Shown: one piece after another, positions 7,543 through 16,254 of the stretch
Layout of the letters: each line of letters opens with the position of its first letter
Numbering within the stretch: position 1 is the first letter of the stretch
Source of the DNA: Planctomycetota bacterium
GTDB taxonomy: Bacteria; Planctomycetota; UBA1135; GCA-002686595
DNA length: 64,000 nt
Direction of reading: 5' to 3'
Assembly: GCA_012959785.1 (NCBI GenBank)
Contig: DUCM01000021.1
Location: forward strand, 371,025-435,024
Made by a program: the position numbers and the translations under genes
The notes under the pieces: model-generated
The model's input: only the letters and a program-made list of their open reading frames with translations
Databases searched by the model: none
Told to the model about the DNA's origin: nothing

Positions 7543-10020
7543 CTAGTCTTCTCGCTGCTTGAGGGAGTCCTCTGCCTCGGCCTTCGGCAGCTCTTCGGTC
7601 TCGATATAACCTATGTTGCCCAGGGCATTGAGGGTGCGTCTGCCAGCCGCGAGGGAGGCTGCCGTGCGACTGCCACGGGCGCGCTCGATGTGTTGGCGCA
7701 AGGTTGCGAGCATGGTGCGGGCGCGCTCGGGGTATTCGCTGGCGAGGTCCCGGCGCGCGCGGGGATCGCGGGCGATGTGGTACAGCCGCCAATCGCCGTC
7801 CTTCGGCGGCTCTTCGGCGCCCCAAGCCGCGCCTTCTGGTGCCCAGTGAAATTCCCAATCGCCCTCGCGCAGACCGTGGATATCCACGCGGCTCGAACCG
7901 TTCCACCAACCTTGCTGCGTGGACATGTAGATCGGCTGGGCTCGCACGGTGTCAGGCAGGGTCAAGAGCAGAGGCTCCTGTTCGTGTTCGAAAACCGCAT
8001 TTCCGATGGCTGCCAGGGTCGGCGCGAGGTGCCGATTCGACACCGGCGTCGAGTTGCGCAGGCCCCTCGGCAGGCCCGGCCCGGCCAGGATCAAGGGCAC
8101 ACGGGACAGTTCGGGAAACAGGCTGTGGCCGTGGGTCAGCATGCCGTGGTCACCAAGTTCTTCCCCGTGGTCGCTGGTGAAAGCCACGATTGTCCGATCC
8201 ATGAGGCCCTGGCCGGCGAGTTCGTCGAGGATCTCGCCCACATAGTAATCAGCGGAGATCACGGCAGCATCGTAGGCGTGTTGGATCCAGTCGCGGTGCG
8301 CGGGAGGCATGACCTCATCGAGGCGAGAGTTGCCCTGGGCGTCGTGGCCCTCGCCCCGCAGCAGGCGCGCCTGGTATTTGTGCAGGCGTTCTAGGGGCGG
8401 GTCGCTGGGGAACTTGCCCCCTGCCCTGGCCCGCGCTTCGGGGATTGGGTGGTAGGCCTCGTGGGTGTCCGTCAACTGCACATAGAGGAAGAAGCGCGTG
8501 CGCGAGTTCATGCGCACCCAGTTGCGTATATCTCCGATCACCCGCGAAGACTGTTGGAATGCAGGCTTGGACTGAAAGCTATCGAAGCCCTGGTCGAAGT
8601 TCTTGTTGGGCACGATCAGGGGATTGCAACTGAAGGCACCGGTGAGAAAACCGCGCTTGCCGAGCAGCTCGGGCAGGGTCTCGATTTCGCTATTCAGGTA
8701 GCACTCGCCATCGGCTAGAACGCCGTGGGTCTCGGGGTGCAGACCGGTCAGGATCGACGCCGTGGCGGGCCAGGTCCAGGGGGCCGACGAGTAAGCGTTC
8801 TCGTACAGGATGCCTCTCTGCGCCAGGCTGTCCAGCGTCGGCGTCGTTTCAAAGTCGTAGCCGTAACACGACAGGCGGTCCTGGCGCAGGGTGTCCATGA
8901 CGATCAGGACCACATTCGGCGCCTCGGGAGTGGCGCTGGTGAGCTGCTTGCCGTAGCGCTGTTCGAGGATCAGCGAACCAAACCCCATGGCTAGCATGGG
9001 CATCGCTTGGCCTCCTTCGAACTCTATTAGATCGCTTTTCAGTTGCACCTCCTGCCCCGGATAGAGCGGGATATCGCGCAGGTCCTGCCAGGCGAGTTCT
9101 TCACCATCCTGATCGCGGACTTTGATCACATGGTTGCTGTGCCAGACCTCACGGCCATCCACTTCCACGGCGAAACGCACTACCGCCGACCGGAAGCGCC
9201 GACCGATTCGCGTGGGATCGATGGCGTCCACGCCGGTGCTGCCCTTGAGCCAGACTTGCCCGCCATCGTCGGGCACGGTGAAGCGCACCCGCGAGGGGGG
9301 CGGCATGACAAGGGTTGGTCGATCGCCACCATCGATACGATAGTCCAGAGATGGGGTGATCACGAGGGCCCGCGGCTGTCCTCCCGGCGGGTGTTCGAGA
9401 ACATCCCAAAGATCGGGTTCCAGGGCGATTTCGTGCACAACGCGGGTCGTGTGCAGGACTTTGCCGGGCTTCTGTCGCGTGGCTGCGCGCAGGACCTCTC
9501 CACCAGCCAGCCAGATGATCAGCAGGGTCGAGAGGGCAGTGGCGGCCACGGACCACCTGGCGAGCCAATCTTCCCCCGCAGGTCTGCGTCCGCGCCAGGC
9601 CGCCAGACACACGAGCACCAGAGCGATAAAGGCCAGTCCGCCACTGGCGACGCGGCCGGTGTTCGAGTTCCAACTGGGAATCTGACCGTCCTGAGACCAG
9701 GGCCAGGCGGCCAGGGCGCTGTAGAGCAAGGGCAACACCGCGAGCCAGAGTAGCGCCGTGAAGACTCGCCGCTTGCCCGCCGCAAGCGAGATCAGGCCCA
9801 CTCCTAGCCCCGCCAGGGTGCTGTGGGCCAAGAGCATCCTCAACTCTCCCGCCAGACCGAAGAGCATGACATCGGCCTTTTTTCCGTGCATGGAGATCTC
9901 CGCCACGGCCACCATGCCGGAGCGCGTGATGGCGATGGCGAGAGCCGCGAGGGCGGCGATGGTGAGCGCCCGCCGGAGCTGAGGGGCCGTGCTACGCGCG
10001 GGCTTATTTTCCGCCGTCAT
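7543..10020 (-). CDS. Membrane sulfatase-fold protein, second paralogue, Thr nucleophile
   Basis: 825 residues. Residues 1-180 contain about five hydrophobic helices (around 16-31, 50-80, 88-105, 126-142, 155-172), followed by a beta-rich NPCBM-like region (~190-350, with VRFAVEVDGREVW) and the sulfatase-fold domain (from ~368, VLIVMDTLRQDR). The nucleophile segment is T416-W-P-A-T420 instead of C/S-x-P-x-R. Metal-site residues are kept (FTSDHGEELGDHGM) and so is the HGHSLFPELSRVPL block. The start ATG overlaps the end of the third paralogue by 17 bp, so the genes are co-transcribed and probably translationally coupled. Membrane anchoring with the catalytic domain in the periplasm is inferred from the architecture. 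Confidence 0.85.
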   Translation of the reverse strand: MTAENKPARSTAPQLRRALTIAALAALAIAITRSGMVAVAEISMHGKKADVMLFGLAGELRMLLAHSTLAGLGVGLISLAAGKRRVFTALLWLAVLPLLYSALAAWPWSQDGQIPSWNSNTGRVASGGLAFIALVLVCLAAWRGRRPAGEDWLARWSVAATALSTLLIIWLAGGEVLRAATRQKPGKVLHTTRVVHEIALEPDLWDVLEHPPGGQPRALVITPSLDYRIDGGDRPTLVMPPPSRVRFTVPDDGGQVWLKGSTGVDAIDPTRIGRRFRSAVVRFAVEVDGREVWHSNHVIKVRDQDGEELAWQDLRDIPLYPGQEVQLKSDLIEFEGGQAMPMLAMGFGSLILEQRYGKQLTSATPEAPNVVLIVMDTLRQDRLSCYGYDFETTPTLDSLAQRGILYENAYSSAPWTWPATASILTGLHPETHGVLADGECYLNSEIETLPELLGKRGFLTGAFSCNPLIVPNKNFDQGFDSFQSKPAFQQSSRVIGDIRNWVRMNSRTRFFLYVQLTDTHEAYHPIPEARARAGGKFPSDPPLERLHKYQARLLRGEGHDAQGNSRLDEVMPPAHRDWIQHAYDAAVISADYYVGEILDELAGQGLMDRTIVAFTSDHGEELGDHGMLTHGHSLFPELSRVPLILAGPGLPRGLRNSTPVSNRHLAPTLAAIGNAVFEHEQEPLLLTLPDTVRAQPIYMSTQQGWWNGSSRVDIHGLREGDWEFHWAPEGAAWGAEEPPKDGDWRLYHIARDPRARRDLASEYPERARTMLATLRQHIERARGSRTAASLAAGRRTLNALGNIGYIETEELPKAEAEDSLKQRED

Positions 10021-12550
10021 TCAGCTCTTCCTGTTTTTTTGCATCCGGCTCTCCACCCTGTTCCACATAGCCCACTCCGATCAAGAGTTGGGCGCCGCCC
10101 CTGCCCACGCCAATCGAGACGCCACGGGGGCGCTCGAGTTGTTCCTTCCTGGATTCGAGCAGGGCTTGCACTTCAAGGGCGGCTTGCGGCCGGCCAACAG
10201 GGTCGAGGATCAAGTCGTCTTGCTCCAGGGGATCATCCTGGATACTGAAGAGCCGCGCGTCGCCTTCGGGGCTGGCTTCTTCGCCGAAGGCTGCGCCCCG
10301 GGGCGCATAGTGGGTGACCCAGTCCCCGCTGCGGCGGCCGAGCAGTTCGAGGTTGGAGGCGCCCTTCCAGGTGCCTTTGGAGGTGGAATAGAAAACATCG
10401 CTTGCTGCAAGGTCGGGGGCCAGCAGGTTGATCGCGCCCTTGGCCCCGGCCAATTCGGTTCCACCCAACATGGCCAGGGTCGGCCCCAGGTGCCTGTTGG
10501 AGACTTCCACCGCAACGCGCTGGCCTTGCTGTAGGCCGGGCCCGGCGAAGATCAGGGGGACATGCACAAGCTCGCGCCAGAGTCCGTGGCCGTGGGCCAG
10601 GCCGCGGTGATCGAGCAGCTCCTCTCCGTGGTCCGAGGTGAAGACGACGATTGTGGTCTCGAAGAGGCCCAACTCTTCCAGGCGCTTGAGGATGCGTCCC
10701 ACGAACAGGTCGCCCGTGGCCACGCTGGCGTCGTAGCGATCGCTCAGCCACCTGCGGTGGCTGGCGGGAATGACTTTTTCGGGATGCACCTCTCCGAGGG
10801 CATCGCGGCCTGCGCCGCTGGCGAGTTTCTTGGCGTAGTGATCGAGACCATCGATGATTACGCCAAACTTTTCCTCGTCGGGATAATCTTCCGGCGCCTC
10901 GGCGCCCAGGCGCTTGAGCTGGCTCTCCAGCGGTTGGTGAGGAGTGTGGGGATCGACGAGGTGCAAGTAGAGGTAGAAGCGCGTGTCCGAGAGGCGCCCG
11001 AGCAGTCCCTCCACATCCTCGATGACCTCTTCCGTCATGCGCATGCGCACGCCTTCGTCGAAGTGTTCGAAGCCCTGATCGAAATGGGTCGCGCGGTTGA
11101 TCAGGGGGTTGCAGGAGACAGCCGCTGTGCTGTAGCCCTGGAGTTGCAGTACCTCGGCCACGGTTTCAAAGGAGAGCCCGAGGTTGCAGGCCGCGTTGGA
11201 GAGCACGCCGTGCTCGTAGGGCAAGAGCCCGGTGAAGATCGAGGCCGTGGAGGGCCAGGTCCAACTGGCGCTGGCGAAGGCGCTCTCGAACAAGACCCCG
11301 CGGCGGGCAAGGCTGTCGATGTTTGGTGTGGTCGGTTTTTCGTAGCCATAGCAGGACATACGATCGGCACGCAGGGTGTCCATCACGATTACGAGCAAGT
11401 TCGGTGCTGTGGGGGCAGCGCGCTTGCGAGGCCTCGCGTGCCAACGCTCGAGGACGAGATCGCCAAAACCCACGACGAAGGGGTGTTCACCGAAGAACTT
11501 CTCCGTGGCCTGGTCGGCAAAGCTGGTGCGCAGGGTGACTTGCGCCCCGGGGTTGAGGACCAGTTTGCCTGCTGTGCCCACATGGCGCCACTGGCGGGCG
11601 CTGCCGTCTTCGCCAGGCTTGTGACGCAGGGTCTCGTCGAAAACCGTCTGGCCATCCACCAAGACTTCAAAGCGCACTGCCACAGATTCCACATTCGCCC
11701 GTTCAAGCAGGGCCGGTCGGTCGCCTGGACTTTCCCCGAAACCGCGTCTGCTTACGGCTTGGTCGATTTGCGCGGCGGTCACCAGGGCCAGGTCGCCCTC
11801 GTCTTGGGCCACGCGGAAGGACACTTCGCAGGGCGGCGGCATGAGCAGCGCGGGCTTGTCGCCGGTGTCGAACTCGTCGTTCGAAAGGGTGATGTCGGTG
11901 AAGGGACTCATGACGCCGATGGAGGGCGGCGCGTCCGCGCGTTGGGTCACGACTTCAAAGCCGGCTTGCTTGTCCAGGAGCACGCGCACGACTTCGCGCA
12001 CCGGCATGCGCGGAGGCTTGCGAGCTTTCGCCACGGTGCCAAAGAGCGGCAGGCCTAGACCCGCGACGCCCAGGACCAAGATCACCAGGGGGCGTTCAAG
12101 CAAGCTCCCAAGGCGCGGCCGCGTCTCTCGCAACCAGGCCACAAGAGAGAGGGCTAGAGCGCCGCCCAGGGACAGAGCCCCGAGGGAGAGGCAGCCCTCG
12201 AAGATGGGTGTGTTTACGGCCTTGGCCACCGGCCAACCGCTGAGGCCCGAGAAGAGGATCGCGGCGGCCAGGAGCACGCCGAGGGAGCGCCGGCCCGGAC
12301 CCGCGGCAAAGGCCACCGATGCCGCCACGACGCCCATGACCACGGCTTCCACCAGGAGTTGCTCCCAGGCCGTGCGAGCGGCCCAGGCAGCGGTCTCGGC
12401 GGCCACGCCGCGGCGCGCGCGGGCCAGCTGCTCGAGAACTTCGCCCCGGCCGACGAGAATCCAGCCCGCGGCCACAAGACCGGGCCCGAAGACTCCAGCA
12501 TCCAGGGCGCGGGGCTCTTCTTCGAGGGTGGTGGGGGAGTCAGTGTCCAT
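10004..12550 (-). CDS. Membrane sulfatase-fold protein, first gene of the three-paralogue operon
   Basis: 848 residues with the same plan as its downstream paralogue: an N-terminal membrane region with helices near 18-34, 66-84, 91-105, 118-140 and 154-172, an NPCBM-like beta-rich region (~185-370, VRFEVLVDGQTVFDE) and the sulfatase-fold domain from ~382 (NLLVIVMDTLRADRM). The nucleophile segment is T431-W-P-S-T435. The conserved FTSDHGEELLDHRG and HGHGLWRELVHVPLIFAGPG blocks are present. It is the promoter-proximal gene; the 349-bp region upstream holds two sets of direct repeats that could be regulatory. The substrate is unknown; an envelope glycan or lipid is a reasonable guess from the location and the presumed carbohydrate-binding region. 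Confidence 0.85.
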   Translation of the reverse strand: MDTDSPTTLEEEPRALDAGVFGPGLVAAGWILVGRGEVLEQLARARRGVAAETAAWAARTAWEQLLVEAVVMGVVAASVAFAAGPGRRSLGVLLAAAILFSGLSGWPVAKAVNTPIFEGCLSLGALSLGGALALSLVAWLRETRPRLGSLLERPLVILVLGVAGLGLPLFGTVAKARKPPRMPVREVVRVLLDKQAGFEVVTQRADAPPSIGVMSPFTDITLSNDEFDTGDKPALLMPPPCEVSFRVAQDEGDLALVTAAQIDQAVSRRGFGESPGDRPALLERANVESVAVRFEVLVDGQTVFDETLRHKPGEDGSARQWRHVGTAGKLVLNPGAQVTLRTSFADQATEKFFGEHPFVVGFGDLVLERWHARPRKRAAPTAPNLLVIVMDTLRADRMSCYGYEKPTTPNIDSLARRGVLFESAFASASWTWPSTASIFTGLLPYEHGVLSNAACNLGLSFETVAEVLQLQGYSTAAVSCNPLINRATHFDQGFEHFDEGVRMRMTEEVIEDVEGLLGRLSDTRFYLYLHLVDPHTPHQPLESQLKRLGAEAPEDYPDEEKFGVIIDGLDHYAKKLASGAGRDALGEVHPEKVIPASHRRWLSDRYDASVATGDLFVGRILKRLEELGLFETTIVVFTSDHGEELLDHRGLAHGHGLWRELVHVPLIFAGPGLQQGQRVAVEVSNRHLGPTLAMLGGTELAGAKGAINLLAPDLAASDVFYSTSKGTWKGASNLELLGRRSGDWVTHYAPRGAAFGEEASPEGDARLFSIQDDPLEQDDLILDPVGRPQAALEVQALLESRKEQLERPRGVSIGVGRGGAQLLIGVGYVEQGGEPDAKKQEELNDGGK

Positions 12551-12645
12551 GGACGGGCCGCAGTGTACTCAAGGCCCGGTGCCAGGCACCCAGTCTAGGT
12601 CTTTCGAATACGGGGCAGGAACACAACGGTTGGGGCCCTCTGGCC

Positions 12646-12681
12646 GTCGATATCGGCCAGGACAGTCGATATCGGCCAGGA
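12646..12681. repeat. 17-bp direct repeat with GATATC core
   Basis: Two identical copies of GTCGATATCGGCCAGGA (12646-12662 and 12665-12681), start-to-start distance 19 bp. Each contains the palindrome GATATC. Two copies about two helical turns apart, 100-130 bp upstream of the first sulfatase-fold gene, is an arrangement seen for operators, but no regulator is identified and a simple duplication is equally possible. Confidence 0.5.
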
Positions 12682-12783
12682 GGGGCTCGACCCTTGCCAG
12701 GAGATCCGCCATCGGTTACAAGTTTCCCCCTGAAAGCGGGGCCCCTTGAAGGCGCTGCCAGCTCCCCGGCCTTCGCCACGGCA

Positions 12784-12858
12784 GGCATCGCTTCAACAGA
12801 CATCGCTTCAACAGGCCTTGCTTCAACAGGCATTGCTTCAACAGGCATTGCTGAGTTC
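12784..12858. repeat. 15-bp tandem repeat, about five units
   Basis: Units of GGCATCGCTTCAACA and close variants (GACATCG..., GGCCTTG..., GGCATTG...) begin at 12784, 12799, 12814 and 12829, with a degenerate fifth unit at 12844. The repeat ends 41 bp before the start codon of the small basic protein, so it lies in that gene's leader or promoter. Confidence 0.8.
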
Positions 12859-12899
12859 GAATCTCCCTTCCAACCCTGACCCCAGCCCCCTCGATTCTC

Positions 12900-13019
12900 A
12901 TGGCCAAGTCCCAATTCAAAGCTGGCGGACCCACCCGCGGCCGCCTGCGAGTGCGCAAGATGGGTATGGGCTCGGGCAAGGCCGTGGCGAAACTCAAGGC
13001 CAAGGGCAACAAGAAGTAG
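12900..13019 (+). CDS. 39-residue highly basic small protein
   Basis: ATG at 12900 to TAG at 13017-13019 encodes 39 residues starting MAKSQFKAGGPTRG, with central RLRVRKMGMGSGK and C-terminal KLKAKGNKK. About one third of residues are Lys/Arg and there are no acidic residues, which is the composition of a small ribosomal or nucleic-acid-binding protein. I do not recognise the family; it differs from the planctomycete/verrucomicrobial small basic protein and from bTHX as I remember them. No Shine-Dalgarno sequence precedes it. The ordered, low-complexity-free composition on the coding strand and a convergent neighbour starting right after support a real gene, but length alone does not prove it. 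Confidence 0.55.
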   Translation: MAKSQFKAGGPTRGRLRVRKMGMGSGKAVAKLKAKGNKK

Positions 13020-13058
13020 CCCCCGGAGGTCACTCGCCTCTGTCCGCCTTCCTACCGC

Positions 13059-13397
13059 TTACCGCAAGCCGTAGACCGCGTAGACCGCCAGGCACAGAAA
13101 GCCCGCTGCCAAGAGGCGCCACAGGCCGCAAAGCTCTGGCTTGCGGAAGGCCAGGCCCGAGAGGGCGCTGAGGCCCAGCCAGGCGACGAGTTTGAGGATC
13201 ACCCAGATCTCGAAGCCCAGGCTCAGTTTGGCCAAGAGGCCAAAGCCAGCCACGAGAACAATGGCGCCCAGGATGCCCAGGGTCATCATGCTGCGGCCGC
13301 GGCGCTCTGGTGAGGGATTGGCGAAGACGGCGAAGGTGAACCCCGCCAGCAGCAGGGCGCCGGCGACATGCAGGATGTGATAGAGGGCGATAGGCAT
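13059..13397 (-). CDS. Small four-helix membrane protein (SirB-like)
   Basis: 112 residues, almost entirely hydrophobic in four segments: IALYHILHVAGALLLAGFTFAVF, MTLGILGAIVLVAGFGLL (~37-54), WVILKLVAWLGLSALSGL (~65-82) and LWRLLAAGFLCLAVYAVYGL at the end. The His in the first helix (H7/H10) and this topology recall SirB2/DUF4149-type membrane proteins, some of which bind haem, but no motif is decisive. It lies 31 bp downstream of the ABC permease/protease gene on the same strand and may belong to that transcription unit. The function is unknown. Confidence 0.65.
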   Translation of the reverse strand: MPIALYHILHVAGALLLAGFTFAVFANPSPERRGRSMMTLGILGAIVLVAGFGLLAKLSLGFEIWVILKLVAWLGLSALSGLAFRKPELCGLWRLLAAGFLCLAVYAVYGLR

Positions 13398-13427
13398 GGG
13401 CAGGGGGGGAAGTTTGGAGAAGCAGAA

Positions 13428-15446
13428 TCAGGCCCGGGCGCGCGCTGGCACGAAGAGCAAGAGTGCAGCCGGCACCAGCAGCCAGGGTACCCAGTCGGCA
13501 GCGAACCAAGGGGACTCCGAGCCCAAGATCAGGACCCCATTGTAGCTCGTGTGCAGGAGCATGGCGGGCAGTAGACTCCTGCTTCGCAGTGTGAGCGCCG
13601 CAAGCAGGCCGCCCAAAAGAGCGCTGGGCACGAAGCGATAGATCGAAGCGTGTACCGCGCCGAACAAGAGCGCCTGCCAGGCGATGCACTTCTGAGGCGA
13701 GAGGTCGCGGCGCAGTCCGGAGAGGATCGCACCGCGGAAGAACAACTCTTCGCAAATCCCCGGGCTGAGGGCCAGGAGCGCGAAGGCCGCCGGTCCCGAC
13801 AGTTCGCCCAGCACGCCGAAGTCCGCTTCCACAAGACTCGAGGGTAGGGGCAAGACCTGTTCTTGCCACGCGATCCAAGCCTGGCTCAAGCGCGCCAGAG
13901 CAGGGGCGGCAAGGAGCGCCGCAAGCAGATGCGAAGATCGTGGCAGATGCCAGAATAGCGCGCTCTTCCAGCCCTCTCCCGCCCGTCGCAACGTGCCGCG
14001 CAAGGCCAAGAGACTGAGCAACGGCAGCAACAGCCAGAGGGTGAGCGCCAGGCCCCAGACGGCGTGCGCGCCCTGGGCCAGGCCCCCAAGAACATAGACC
14101 GAGAGGACTCCCGCAAAGCCCCAAGCGATGGCCTTGCGCGATTGCACCCTCCGCTGGGCGTCTTCTTCCTCGCTGCCCTCGCTGACGAGCACGCGCTCGG
14201 CGTCGAAGATCGTGCCCAGAGAACTCAAGGCCAAAGCCGACCACAGGAGCGTCGCCACCCAGGCGACCAGGCCGGGAAAGAGGGCCAGGTTGCCAACCAT
14301 GACATCGCGGAAGGCCAGGGCCGAACCGGCGATGGGGACGGCGGCCAGCAGTGGATCAAGCTCGACCTCGTCCATCATGGCCAGGGCAGCCGGCAACATG
14401 GTCAAGAGACTGAGGGGCAGGAGGTAATGCTGGCCTTCACGGAAACTTCGCGCCCGGCCACAGACCAGGCACAAGACTGCTGAGATCAATAGACACAGGG
14501 GCAAGAGCATCAGGGCGCCATAAAAAAAACGCTCGGGGCCCACATGGCCCCCGGCTTCGGCGCTGCCGGGGAAATTACCGAGCCCCAGGCTGATGGCAGC
14601 GAGGAGCGAAGCGAGGTTCAGACCCAGGGCCGTGAGCCCCGTCAGCAGCACAGCCCCGGCCTTGCCCCAGACCACATCAGAACCGGGCACCGGTTGCACC
14701 AGAAGAGTTTCAATGGTGCCCGCTTCGCGCTCGCCAGCGAAGGCCGAGAGCGCCGCGTAACTGCCCGCCGAGAGCAGGACGAGGACAGCGAAGAGCGGCA
14801 GCATCCTTCCGAGAAGCGCGCCGCCGAGGTCTTCAGCCAGGGCAAGGTCGCGGCTCTCGTGGACCAGCGCCGCCGCCGGATCGCCGCCGAGAAGTTCTTC
14901 CAGGCGCGCGGCGTGGACTTCAGCCTGGCACTCGCCGAGGGCCAGGCTGGCGCGCTTGGCGGCTTCGCGGCTGCCCTCGTGGGTGGCGTCGAAGAAGATT
15001 CGCAAAAGCACACCCCGGGGCGCGTCGGGGTCGGGGCCGGCGCTGACGAGGGCCTCTTCGGGATCCGGGCAGAGCTCGCGGACGAGGGCCCGTTCGCGGG
15101 CGCGTGAAGCCCGGGTGTCCACCTGGGAGAGGTCCCAGATGGCGGCCGTGGCGCCGGGCTCGAGCTGGCGCAGGCGAACCGGAACGCGCTGTTCGAGGAG
15201 CGCCAAAATGCGCGTCCGCTGGGCCTCGGGGGCCGCAGAGAGTTCGAGGGCCAGCAGCACTTCGCGACTCTCGGTGGATTCCTCCGCGAAGCGTGTCAGC
15301 CAGCCTTGTCCGAGGAATACCAGGGGATAGAGCAGGACCGGCAGGACCAGACCCGCGAAGAGGGCCCGGCGATCACGCAGGAGGATGAGCACCTCGTTCT
15401 TGAAGACGATGCGGCGGACGCTTCGGGCCTTGGGGGCCTGGCTCAA
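13428..15446 (-). CDS. ABC-2 permease fused to a CPBP intramembrane protease
   Basis: 672 residues. The N-terminal ~400 are a NatB-type ABC permease: first helix after NEVLILLRDRRALFAG, a large extracytoplasmic loop, then the family block SAFAGEREAGTIETLLVQPV. After a linker (~410-500) the C-terminus is a CPBP (CAAX protease/bacteriocin-processing) domain with EELFFRG, FGAVHASIY and a final LHTSYNG motif; the paired Glu and the two His are the predicted metal/catalytic residues. Its start overlaps the stop of the ATPase gene (ATGA). With the neighbouring permease it gives a heterodimeric exporter. Such permease-protease fusions occur elsewhere; whether the protease processes the exported substrate is unproven. 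Confidence 0.88.
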   Translation of the reverse strand: MSQAPKARSVRRIVFKNEVLILLRDRRALFAGLVLPVLLYPLVFLGQGWLTRFAEESTESREVLLALELSAAPEAQRTRILALLEQRVPVRLRQLEPGATAAIWDLSQVDTRASRARERALVRELCPDPEEALVSAGPDPDAPRGVLLRIFFDATHEGSREAAKRASLALGECQAEVHAARLEELLGGDPAAALVHESRDLALAEDLGGALLGRMLPLFAVLVLLSAGSYAALSAFAGEREAGTIETLLVQPVPGSDVVWGKAGAVLLTGLTALGLNLASLLAAISLGLGNFPGSAEAGGHVGPERFFYGALMLLPLCLLISAVLCLVCGRARSFREGQHYLLPLSLLTMLPAALAMMDEVELDPLLAAVPIAGSALAFRDVMVGNLALFPGLVAWVATLLWSALALSSLGTIFDAERVLVSEGSEEEDAQRRVQSRKAIAWGFAGVLSVYVLGGLAQGAHAVWGLALTLWLLLPLLSLLALRGTLRRAGEGWKSALFWHLPRSSHLLAALLAAPALARLSQAWIAWQEQVLPLPSSLVEADFGVLGELSGPAAFALLALSPGICEELFFRGAILSGLRRDLSPQKCIAWQALLFGAVHASIYRFVPSALLGGLLAALTLRSRSLLPAMLLHTSYNGVLILGSESPWFAADWVPWLLVPAALLLFVPARARA

Positions 15447-16237
15447 ACTTCCAGCTCCTCGTCGGCTCTACGCACGGCGGAGAGAAACACGCCGTCGAGG
15501 TACTCTTCGCCTGTTTCCTCACGCAATTGGTCGTAAGTGCCCTCGGTCAACAGCCGACCGTGATAGATGATGCCAATGCGGTCACAGAGGCGCTCGGCCT
15601 CGCTCATGATGTGCGTGCTGAAGAGCACACAGGTGTTGTGCGAACGAGCCGAGGAGATGAACTCGATCATGGCCGAGCTGGCCAGAATGTCGAGGCCCAG
15701 GGTGGGTTCATCGAGGATCAGGACAGGCGGCTCGTGGAGAACGGCGCGGGCGATGGATAGCTTTTGTTTCTGGCCGGTTGAAAAACTACTTCCAGGGCCA
15801 TCGACGAACCCAGAGAGCTCGAAGACATGGATCAACTCTTCGATGCGCTGCTCGAGTTGCTGAGCTTGCATGCCTTGTAGCTCACCGAAGTAGCGCAGGG
15901 TTTCGCGCCCCGTGAGTCGCGGGTAGAGGCCCGTGCTGGTGGACAGGAAACCGATCCTCCGACGCACTTCGAGGGGATCCTGGCTAACCTCCACACCGTC
16001 CACAAAGGCCTTGCCGGCCGTGGGGCTGAGCACGCTGGAGAGCATGCGCAAACAGGTGGTCTTGCCCGCTCCGTTGGGTCCCAGGAGCCCGTAAATCTCG
16101 CCACGCTGGCAGACGAGGTCGAGTCCATCCAAGGCGACCACCCGGCCGCGCTTGCTGTCCGAGTAGACCTTGCGGAGGCCCTCGGTGCGGATGCCGACTG
16201 AGTCTAGTTGTTCAGGGCTGTCAGTGGGCGTGGTCAT
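15443..16237 (-). CDS. ABC transporter ATP-binding protein (NatA-like)
   Basis: 264 residues. Walker A GPNGAGKT (~56-63), signature [10 protein letters not shown], Walker B VLILDEPT, then the switch His in [16 protein letters not shown]. It energises the two membrane proteins encoded on either side: the upstream permease gene ends 17 bp before this start and the downstream permease/CPBP gene overlaps its end by 4 bp. Sodium export (as in NatAB) is only the best-known function of this subfamily. The ATG at 16235-16237 was chosen because it sits just before the first beta strand; the longer frame overlaps the permease gene. Confidence 0.92.
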   Translation of the reverse strand: MTTPTDSPEQLDSVGIRTEGLRKVYSDSKRGRVVALDGLDLVCQRGEIYGLLGPNGAGKTTCLRMLSSVLSPTAGKAFVDGVEVSQDPLEVRRRIGFLSTSTGLYPRLTGRETLRYFGELQGMQAQQLEQRIEELIHVFELSGFVDGPGSSFSTGQKQKLSIARAVLHEPPVLILDEPTLGLDILASSAMIEFISSARSHNTCVLFSTHIMSEAERLCDRIGIIYHGRLLTEGTYDQLREETGEEYLDGVFLSAVRRADEELEV

Positions 16238-16254
16238 GGGATGATCCGGGTTGG

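Larger units (their letters stand above)
12551..12899. other. 349-bp intergenic region with two repeat clusters
   Basis: This divergent region separates the sulfatase-fold operon (minus) from the 39-residue basic protein (plus). It holds a 17-bp direct repeat (12646-12681) and a run of 15-bp units (12784-12858), listed separately. No open frame here has protein-like composition, and no confident -35/-10 pair or terminator was found. Confidence 0.6.

Noticed and set aside
10562..12058. 498-residue plus-strand open frame
   Set aside because: Antisense to the first sulfatase-fold gene, which has clear motifs; long shadows are expected at this GC.
12784..12858. Possible CRISPR array
   Set aside because: Units are only 15 bp and directly adjacent without spacers, and no cas genes are present.
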